Source of the DNA: CAYNYI01 sp964401455
GTDB lineage: Bacteria > Fibrobacterota > OXYB2-FULL-49-7 > CAYNYI01
DNA length: 18,974 nucleotides
Direction: 5' to 3'
Assembly (NCBI GenBank): GCA_964401455.1
Contig: CAYNYI010000060.1
Span: 1 to 18,974, forward strand
Part shown: positions 1-5,090 of the stretch, in pieces
Numbering within the stretch: position 1 is the first letter of the stretch
Layout of the letters: each line of letters opens with the position of its first letter
Program-made: the position numbers and the translations under genes
The notes under the pieces: model-generated
Database searches by the model: none
Told to the model about the DNA's origin: nothing
The model's input: only the letters and a program-made list of their open reading frames with translations

Positions 1-2051
1 CTCTGAAGTTCAACGAGCCTTTTCTTTTCCTAAATTATAAATACAGTGCGCGCCCCGATCCTTCCGGAAAAGTTGTATTGGCCGCAATTGATCGAAAAAG
101 CAGAAACAGCGATTCACGTTATCCCTGGAGCAGGGTTAAACTTGCCAGGCTTGTGGATTCTGTGGCGGCTCAGCGGCCTTCGTTAATTGTTTTTGATTAT
201 TATTTCCCTGAAAAGGAAGACAGTGCGTCGCTTGTAGCCACAGCGGAATTAATGAAAAGTGCAAAAAAGGCCGGAAATGTGGTTTTCCCCTACATAATGA
301 ATATTAAGAAGCATGAAAATGTAATGACCAGCAAATCTTCATGTATATGGAAATCGTCCATATCGGGAGATAAAGTGGCTGCTTTTGAATTTTCAGGTCC
401 GTCCGGGTATCCCTTTGTAGTTGCCTCCAGCGCTTCAGAGCCGGCTTACATGCTTCAGAAAGTGGGTGCGCTTTCGGGGCATAAAACCATGATACTGACG
501 CAAGACAGGGAACTTTTTTACGAAATACCCCTGATTCAGTATGATACATGTTTTTTTCCCAGTCTCGCGCTTATATCGGCAATGCAGTACAGGGATGTTC
601 TTCCTTCAGAGTTGAGGGTTTCCCCGCGGGAAAAGATATCCTTCGATTATCTTTCCGCAAACAGAGAAAAAACATCTGAGATACCTTTGAACGCAAAAGG
701 GCTCAGGATGGTTAATTTTCTGGGACCTGCCGGAACTTTTCCCGCCTATTCCGCAGTTAATTTTTTGGAGGGGATTACGGATAAATCTCTGCTTCGTGAT
801 AAAATTGTTATTATTGGTCCGACATTTTCCGGTGATGACTGGATGTTCGAGACGCCTATCGGGGCTCTTTCCAGCAGCGAAATTCAGGCAAATATGATTG
901 AAAATATATTGACCGGTAATTATATAATAGAAAACAGCGGTATCGGCTGGATTAATATGATTCTTGCGATTTCCGTAGCGCTTCTGCTTTCATGGATAAT
1001 CAGGCGAACACGCGGATCCGGCTTTTATTATATCTGTTTTGCAGGTGCGGTGGTTTCTGTGCTTATATCTTACTTTTTATTTTTGTTCTTTAATTACTGG
1101 TTCGGCCCCGGCTTTATGCTAGCGGCTTGTTTGTTCGTCTTAGCTGCGGGAATTTATTATGACACCAGAATTAAACCTTATAAAAAAGCCGGTTCCGGAC
1201 GTGAATCCTCTGAGTCTGAAGTCAGGGATTCTGAGGGCAATTTGAAAAAAGCTGGTAAATATCAGATAACGGAGCTTATCGGAAGCGGGGCAATGGGCTC
1301 AGTCTATAAGGCTCTGGATCCCGCGATAGGCAGGACCGTAGCGCTTAAGACCGTTCGTTCAGATCTTTTAATAGCAGGTGAAGATATTAAAAAACGTTTT
1401 TTGCAGGAAGCCCGTGCCGCGGGAAATTTAAACCATCCCAATATTGTTACTATTTTCGATTTTGGAGAATGCAGAGATTTTGCCTACATAGCTATGGAAT
1501 TTATTGAAGGCAAACCGCTTTCGGAACTTATTGGTGAAGATGGTATAGGAAATTTAAGTCTCATTTACAATATTATGTCTCAAATAACCGCGGCTCTTGA
1601 TTATGCACATTCGAAAGGGGTTATACACAGGGATATTAAGCCGGCTAATATTATATATAGCCGTTCTTCAGAAACTGTGAAATTACTCGATTTTGGAACA
1701 GCCAAGCTGGTTGATACTGCCCTGACACAGACTGGTAATACTCTCGGTACTCCCAACTACATGTCTCCTGAACAGATTAACGGTGACATTGTTGATTACC
1801 GGACCGATATCTTTTCAGCCGGGGCGGTTTTGTATGAGATGTTAACAGGTAAAAGACCCTTTAAAGGAGAAAATATTGCTTCTCTTTCGACTTCAATATT
1901 GACTACTTCACCACCAGCTCCATCAATGCATAAAGAGGATTTGCCCGCCGGCTTTGATCTTATTATAAATAAGGCTCTTGCGAGAGAAAGAGATGAGAGG
2001 TACAGTAAGGCTTCAGGTATTTCTGAGGATGTTAGAAAAGTCCTTTATTAA
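1..2051 (+). CDS. CHASE2-sensor Ser/Thr protein kinase, 5' end cut by window
   Basis: A membrane receptor kinase: an extracytoplasmic CHASE2 sensor domain linked to a cytoplasmic Hanks-type Ser/Thr kinase. The frame is open to the left edge (first full codon at nt 3) and already reads CHASE2-like sequence there, so the TTG at 78 is not the true start; the start and the usual N-terminal membrane segment lie upstream. Counting from the codon at nt 78, CHASE2 runs to about residue 285 (conserved stretches PWSR, FDYYFPE and LGPAGTFPAYSA), three membrane segments follow at about 291-361, a linker, then the kinase at about 395-655. Kinase motifs seen: glycine loop GSGAMGSVYK (402-411), lysine K424 in VALK, E444, HRDIKPAN with catalytic D519, DFG 538-540, GTPNYMSPE 557-565. 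All catalytic residues are present, so it should be active. The gene ends just after the kinase, with no C-terminal output domain. The ligand and substrates cannot be read from the sequence. Confidence 0.93.
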   Translation, partial: LKFNEPFLFLNYKYSARPDPSGKVVLAAIDRKSRNSDSRYPWSRVKLARLVDSVAAQRPSLIVFDYYFPEKEDSASLVATAELMKSAKKAGNVVFPYIMNIKKHENVMTSKSSCIWKSSISGDKVAAFEFSGPSGYPFVVASSASEPAYMLQKVGALSGHKTMILTQDRELFYEIPLIQYDTCFFPSLALISAMQYRDVLPSELRVSPREKISFDYLSANREKTSEIPLNAKGLRMVNFLGPAGTFPAYSAVNFLEGITDKSLLRDKIVIIGPTFSGDDWMFETPIGALSSSEIQANMIENILTGNYIIENSGIGWINMILAISVALLLSWIIRRTRGSGFYYICFAGAVVSVLISYFLFLFFNYWFGPGFMLAACLFVLAAGIYYDTRIKPYKKAGSGRESSESEVRDSEGNLKKAGKYQITELIGSGAMGSVYKALDPAIGRTVALKTVRSDLLIAGEDIKKRFLQEARAAGNLNHPNIVTIFDFGECRDFAYIAMEFIEGKPLSELIGEDGIGNLSLIYNIMSQITAALDYAHSKGVIHRDIKPANIIYSRSSETVKLLDFGTAKLVDTALTQTGNTLGTPNYMSPEQINGDIVDYRTDIFSAGAVLYEMLTGKRPFKGENIASLSTSILTTSPPAPSMHKEDLPAGFDLIINKALARERDERYSKASGISEDVRKVLY

Positions 2052-2068
2052 AAAAAATAAAAAAAAAC

Positions 2069-2095
2069 TAAAGTTTTTTCAAATTCTGCCGATTA
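2069..2095 (+). promoter_or_regulatory. Sigma-28 (FliA/SigD) type promoter for the 2137-3099 gene
   Basis: TAAAGTTT at 2069-2076, exactly 11 bases, then GCCGATTA at 2088-2095. The FliA consensus is TAAAGTTT-N11-GCCGATAA, so 15 of 16 consensus positions match with ideal spacing. It starts 18 bases after the kinase stop and 68 bases before the next ATG. Transcription should begin near 2102, giving a leader of about 35 bases. This puts the downstream gene in the late flagellar/chemotaxis class of expression; that role is inferred. Confidence 0.85.
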
Positions 2096-2136
2096 ATCTT
2101 TTAGGGTAGCTTGTAGTCTTAAATTGGGGGATTATT

Positions 2137-3099
2137 ATGGACTTTTCAGCTGGCATTAACGGAGTTCCTTACAGTTCTTCAGTTATCGGCGGTCAGGGAG
2201 AACTGAAAAACAGCGGTTCTGGCCAGAAAACAGATCAAAGTGCGCCGAGAGATTCTTTTAAAAACGCCAAAGGAAATTCCTTTTCAACCTATAATTCTAA
2301 AGCGGTGATGAATTCTCAGATAATATCCGCTTCTTTCGGAAATTCTTCTCAAGGTGGTCTTGGACCGAATTCACTTATTGATAATGTCATCGACCCGGAA
2401 ATGCTCAGTAATGTGGGCGGCAGCACAAAAGAGGACTGGAGTGCGTCCGAAAATGTCGAGAAGATAATACGAAACAAACTGCAGGTTGAATTCAGCGGTT
2501 CCGGAGAGTTGAATCCAAATCTTCTCTCGGTGGATAATACCGCCGTGAATTCGGATCAATCGGCAGATTCCGCTTCTCAAATTGCCGAAAACACTATAAA
2601 TACTGATGCCGGATGGTCCTCGGAGAATAATTCGGTTATGGTTAACGGAAGGGGTAACAATGTCGATATTGCCGCTTCTGCGCCTGAATCTGTATCTGCC
2701 GAAACCTATCGCGCTGTCGGAGGAGCCGATGTGGACAACAATTCTGTTAATGTTGACGGTGATGAGAATTCGGTTGTTTTTGAGGGAGGAAGACAAAGTA
2801 ATAACAGTATTGCGGTGCGAGGGAATTCTAACAGGGTAAATACCGGAAGAGATGTCGATAATCTTGATGTAAGCATTGAGGGCGACAATGTCTCAGTTGA
2901 AGTGAGTGCTGATTCTTTGATTGAATCGGGAGGTCAGGACAGCTGGAGTGTATCTGTAAATGCGGATAATGTCTCTGTAAGAATAGAGGACGGCAATGCG
3001 GTTGTTGAAGGAGTAGAAGGACGTGAGAACCTGGTCGTTGAGGTTGACGAAAAAGCCAAAACTGTCAGCATTTTTGAAGTAGCTGTTTCAGGACAGTAA
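2137..3099 (+). CDS. Cys-free Asn/Ser/Val-rich repeat protein, probably exported, flagellar regulon
   Basis: I do not recognise this 320-residue protein as any named family. The start is supported by GGGGGA five bases before the ATG. It has no hydrophobic Sec signal and no membrane segment. Residues 1-100 are rich in Ser, Asn, Gly and Gln and look disordered. From about 164 to 312 there are about six degenerate repeats of the form N-S-V-x-V-x-G-x-x-N-x-V (near 164-176, 201-216, 222-237, 242-258, 270-287 and 297-312), with alternating Val and polar residues as expected for stacked beta strands (solenoid-like). It contains no cysteine, three Trp, and is acidic. A strong sigma-28 promoter precedes it. 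Absence of Cys, a disordered N-terminus and flagellar-type control together suggest a substrate of the flagellar type III export path, for example a filament, sheath or cap-associated protein. That is inference; a cytoplasmic motility factor is the alternative. Confidence 0.8.
   Translation: MDFSAGINGVPYSSSVIGGQGELKNSGSGQKTDQSAPRDSFKNAKGNSFSTYNSKAVMNSQIISASFGNSSQGGLGPNSLIDNVIDPEMLSNVGGSTKEDWSASENVEKIIRNKLQVEFSGSGELNPNLLSVDNTAVNSDQSADSASQIAENTINTDAGWSSENNSVMVNGRGNNVDIAASAPESVSAETYRAVGGADVDNNSVNVDGDENSVVFEGGRQSNNSIAVRGNSNRVNTGRDVDNLDVSIEGDNVSVEVSADSLIESGGQDSWSVSVNADNVSVRIEDGNAVVEGVEGRENLVVEVDEKAKTVSIFEVAVSGQ
2625..3072 (+). repeat. Degenerate coding repeats (VxVxGxxN type) in the Cys-free protein
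   Basis: The C-terminal half of the 2137-3099 gene repeats a short unit about every 17-30 codons. Clear examples begin NNSVMVNG (residue 164), NNSVNVDG (201), NNSIAVRG (222), NLDVSIEG (242), SWSVSVNA (269) and NLVVEVDE (298). Similarity is visible in the DNA too (for instance aattcggttatggttaacgg at 2630 beside aattctgttaatgttgacgg at 2741), which points to internal duplication. The unit edges are approximate. Confidence 0.6.
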
Positions 3100-3100
3100 T

Positions 3101-3131
3101 AAAAAAGGCAAAGCTTTTGCAAGCTTCGCCT
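3101..3131 (-). terminator. Rho-independent terminator, strong on - strand, probably bidirectional
   Basis: The arms 3106-3116 and 3121-3131 pair as 4 bp, one mismatch, then 6 bp, with a 4-base loop. Read on the - strand the hairpin is followed directly by six T (3101-3106). On the + strand it begins 6 bases after the stop of the repeat-protein gene but is followed only by TCTTTAT. It should therefore end the - strand small RNA efficiently and the + strand mRNA less so. Confidence 0.8.
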
Positions 3132-3260
3132 CTTTATGGGTATTTGGCAAAAGAAGATACCGTGATTTTTCGGGGTAGCGCATAACGGGGAATTATGCGT
3201 TCCAGGGCACAAGGGATAAAGCCCCTGGTTCTCGAAGTCCCGGTCATCTTCTGCTCTATT
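3101..3260 (-). ncRNA. Candidate sigma-28-dependent structured small RNA, about 160 nt, unknown family
   Basis: No plausible reading frame fills this segment, but on the - strand it has every part of a stand-alone RNA gene. A sigma-28-like promoter lies just upstream, and a T6 intrinsic terminator closes it at 3101-3131. Between them is a fold closed by P1: 3241-3252 pairs with 3152-3162, 11 bp with one bulged base at 3245. Inside P1 are two hairpins: P2 (3202-3208 with 3221-3228, one bulge, 12-base loop) and P3 (3179-3185 with 3193-3199, 7 bp, loop 3186-3192). The predicted 5' end (near 3259) falls a few bases before P1. I compared it by eye with 6S, SRP, tmRNA and the common riboswitches and found no match. 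It converges on the repeat-protein gene but does not overlap its coding part. A structured 3' UTR of the 3311-3550 gene is the main alternative. Confidence 0.6.
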
Positions 3261-3265
3261 AATAA

Positions 3266-3293
3266 ATATCGGAGTGCAATTGAGGGGACTTTA
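3266..3293 (-). promoter_or_regulatory. Sigma-28-like promoter for the - strand small RNA
   Basis: On the - strand, TAAAGTCC (3293 to 3286), 12 bases, then TCCGATAT (3273 to 3266). Against TAAAGTTT-N11-GCCGATAA this is 6 of 8 in the -35, 6 of 8 in the -10 (7 of 8 against the SigD form GCCGATAT), with a spacer one base long. The core TAAA and CCGATA are intact. It is weaker than the 2069 promoter, but its position a few bases before the P1 stem supports it. Confidence 0.55.
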
Positions 3294-3310
3294 ATTAATT
3301 TTTAAATTTT

Positions 3311-3550
3311 TTATGCCTGTCCGTCACTTTCGTTACCGCCCGGTCTGTTCTTAGAACCGGTTTCATCCGTCTGAAAGGTTTCCAGGGTATTTTTTATTAT
3401 GTTTTTATAGTTTGTTTCAATAAATTCATATATGTCCTCGTCGGTAATTTCCGGTATATCCGCAACAAGGTCTTTAGTACAGAATGCGGTATAGGCCATA
3501 ATGTCCTTTATTATTTCTTCTTCATAAAGTTTTCTGTATTTATCAGACAT
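3311..3550 (-). CDS. Small acidic hypothetical protein, 79 residues
   Basis: I do not recognise this protein. It is the only long frame here, it lies on the opposite strand to all other genes, and no + strand frame competes with it. Residues 1-60 look like a helical, acidic, soluble domain (EEEIIKDIMAYTAF, then TDEDIYEFIETNYKNIIKNTLETF); the last 20 residues are polar and disordered. It has no signal peptide or membrane segment. There is no good Shine-Dalgarno site before the ATG at 3550; an internal ATG about 17 codons later is preceded by AAAGGA and may be the real start. A good sigma-70 promoter lies upstream at 3602-3630. Downstream the transcript could continue into the small RNA and stop at the 3101 terminator. 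It shares no motif with FlgM, which I considered because of the sigma-28 context. Confidence 0.55.
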   Translation of the reverse strand: MSDKYRKLYEEEIIKDIMAYTAFCTKDLVADIPEITDEDIYEFIETNYKNIIKNTLETFQTDETGSKNRPGGNESDGQA

Positions 3551-3601
3551 AAGTAAAACATATTAAAATTAATCTTCCAAAAAGAACCCTGTCTCAATAT
3601 T

Positions 3602-3630
3602 ATTGTATAAAAAATCATTTCTTTTTGCAA
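3602..3630 (-). promoter_or_regulatory. Sigma-70 type promoter for the 3311-3550 gene
   Basis: On the - strand, TTGCAA (3630 to 3625), a 17-base spacer, then TACAAT (3607 to 3602): 4 of 6 and 5 of 6 matches to TTGACA/TATAAT. The expected start is near 3595, giving a leader of about 45 bases before the ATG at 3550. Confidence 0.55.
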
Positions 3631-3667
3631 CTGCTCATTTATCTTTCCGGTAAATATTGGCGCGATA

Positions 3668-3676
3668 TGCTATAAT
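3668..3676 (+). promoter_or_regulatory. Extended -10 promoter for the MEMO-to-ComF cluster
   Basis: TGCTATAAT: a perfect TATAAT at 3671-3676 preceded by the extended TGn motif. No good -35 lies 16-18 bases upstream, which extended -10 promoters can do without. Transcription should begin near 3683. It is divergent from the - strand promoter at 3602-3630, and the two -10 elements are about 65 bases apart. Confidence 0.55.
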
Positions 3677-3775
3677 TATTGTATATTTTCAGAAATGAGA
3701 GTTACTTTATTGCTCTTTATCTTGTTTCCGATTTTCGGAGAGGGTGATGCTTGGAAAAGAGTAAAAATTAATTAT

Positions 3776-4618
3776 ATGGATAAAAAGAGTATTAGAAAAG
3801 CTTTCAATGCGGGTTTATTTTATCCTGATTCACCGAATGGGCTTTCCGGTTCCGTAAGGGCCTTTATTGAAGATGCGCCTTCATATTCCGGAAAAAAGAT
3901 AATCGCTGCCGCCTCGCCTCACGCGGGTTACGGGTTTTCCGGCCGAACGGCGGGGCATACATATGCCGCTCTGGGTAGCGGCGGCTATGAGACTGTTGTT
4001 ATAATCGCGCCGAGTCATTTTGAGTATTTCCCCTATGTGAGTCTCTATGACGGCTCCGGGTATGAGATTCCGGGAGATACAGTCAAGATTGATCAAAGTT
4101 TAAGTTCTTCTCTTCTGGATCTTGGGTCGGGATTTATCAGAGCCGGTTCGGAGGGGCATTTCTCATCCGGAGACAGACAGGAACATTCGCTTGAAGTACA
4201 GATACCTTTCATTAGCGAGATTTTGCCGGAAGCCGCTCTCGTTCCTCTTGTTATGGGAGACCAATCGGCAAAGATATGCAGGGCGCTGGGAGAAAAACTT
4301 GCTGAAGTTCTGGCCGGTAAAAACGCGGTAATAATTGCGAGTACCGATCTCTCGCATTTTCATCCTTATGATGAAGCTGTTGGAATGGATTCCACCCTGA
4401 TTAAATTTGCCAGAGAATTTGACTATAATTCAATTCTTGAAAAAACCGCGTCCGGAAAAATTGAAGCCTGCGGATCCGGTCCGCTCGTAAGCGCCATGAT
4501 AGCCGCGGAAAAACTGGGTGCAAGTAAAGCGGAATGCCTGGATTATTCCAATTCCGGCGATGTAGCGGGCGGTAGCAAAGATAGCGTTGTAGGGTATATG
4601 AGTCTTATTATGTATTGA
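3776..4618 (+). CDS. amrB: MEMO1 / AmmeMemoRadiSam system protein B family
   Basis: A 280-residue member of the MEMO1 family, related in fold to LigB-type nonheme iron dioxygenases. In bacteria it usually accompanies AMMECR1 and a radical SAM protein (AmmeMemoRadiSam); neither is in this window and the reaction is not established. Numbered from the ATG at 3776, the putative metal and active-site residues are H49 (SPHAGYG), H81 (APSHFE), H137 (QEHSLEVQIPF), D191 and H194 (STDLSHFHPYD) and C232 (ACGSGP); the C-terminal YSNSGDVAGGSKDSVVGY is typical. I chose 3776 because family members begin close to the RKxxxAGxFYP stretch. The frame is open back to an ATG at 3695, which would add 27 residues including a hydrophobic stretch without early positive charge. 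Neither start has a well-spaced Shine-Dalgarno site. It is probably the first gene of the cluster through ComF. Confidence 0.88.
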   Translation: MDKKSIRKAFNAGLFYPDSPNGLSGSVRAFIEDAPSYSGKKIIAAASPHAGYGFSGRTAGHTYAALGSGGYETVVIIAPSHFEYFPYVSLYDGSGYEIPGDTVKIDQSLSSSLLDLGSGFIRAGSEGHFSSGDRQEHSLEVQIPFISEILPEAALVPLVMGDQSAKICRALGEKLAEVLAGKNAVIIASTDLSHFHPYDEAVGMDSTLIKFAREFDYNSILEKTASGKIEACGSGPLVSAMIAAEKLGASKAECLDYSNSGDVAGGSKDSVVGYMSLIMY

Positions 4619-4640
4619 TTTTTTCTTACGGGTTGCACAT

Positions 4641-5084
4641 ATGCCAGGTACGTTTTTCTGTGGTTCCGGAGTAATATTTAATTTTTTCTTTCTTGTTTTA
4701 TTTTCCTGTTTTTCCGTTTCCTCTGCCGATTCATACTCATACGGCAGCGCTGTTGTTGTCAAAGTCCGTAAAGTTATTGACGGAGATACTTTTCGCTGCG
4801 ATCTTCAGGGACTTCCGGATATTATAGGAAAAAATATTTCGGTAAGAATAGCAGATATTGATGCTCCCGAGTTAAGGGGAACCCGAGGCGACATAAAAAA
4901 GAATGCTGAAATGGCAAGGAAAGAACTTAAAAGGATTATTTTATCCGGTGACAGCATTATTTTAAAAAGAATGAAAAGGGGAAAGTTTTTCCGGATAGTG
5001 GCCGATGTATGTATTGATGGAAAAGATGTTGGAAATCATCTTGTCAATATGGGGCTTGCCGTTTCCCGCATATATGAAAACTGA
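4641..5084 (+). CDS. Exported thermonuclease-like (SNase domain) protein
   Basis: A 147-residue staphylococcal-nuclease family protein. The N-terminus has a long hydrophobic core (residues 11-25) ending FSVSSADS, a plausible signal peptide with cleavage near residue 29. The OB-fold nuclease domain follows at about 38-145. Active-site residues seen: DGDT 47-50 (D49 equals D21 of the staphylococcal enzyme), R69, D74 and E77 in RIADIDAPE (equal to R35, D40, E43), and R118 in KRGKFFR at the position of R87. A Ca-dependent periplasmic or secreted nuclease activity on DNA or RNA is therefore likely. The gene lies 22 bases after the MEMO-family gene and 6 bases before the TPR-sulfotransferase gene, so it is part of the same operon. 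The Shine-Dalgarno site is weak (GGG about 11 bases upstream). With comEC downstream, a role in processing incoming DNA is possible, but only position supports it. Confidence 0.88.
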   Translation: MPGTFFCGSGVIFNFFFLVLFSCFSVSSADSYSYGSAVVVKVRKVIDGDTFRCDLQGLPDIIGKNISVRIADIDAPELRGTRGDIKKNAEMARKELKRIILSGDSIILKRMKRGKFFRIVADVCIDGKDVGNHLVNMGLAVSRIYEN

Positions 5085-5090
5085 CTGCAA

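Noticed and set aside
2052..2080. A/T hairpin after the kinase gene as a terminator
   Set aside because: The possible stem is A-T pairs with a single C-G and a very small loop, so it would not be stable; the TAAAGTTTTTT part is explained by the sigma-28 -35 element.
2371..2796. Long open frame on the - strand inside the repeat-protein gene
   Set aside because: It is a by-product of the biased, repetitive codons of the + strand gene; no ribosome site and no family-like sequence.
3152..3252. Resemblance of parts of the fold to an FMN or c-di-GMP riboswitch, a tRNA T-arm or 6S RNA
   Set aside because: Only short stretches match (for example TTCGGGG, or GGTTCTCGAAGTCC). The conserved core sequences and stem order of those families are missing, and no fitting gene lies downstream on either strand.
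3311..3550. The 79-residue protein as an FlgM-type anti-sigma-28 factor
   Set aside because: Size and context are tempting, but the C-terminal sigma-binding helices typical of FlgM are not visible; the C-terminus is polar and disordered.
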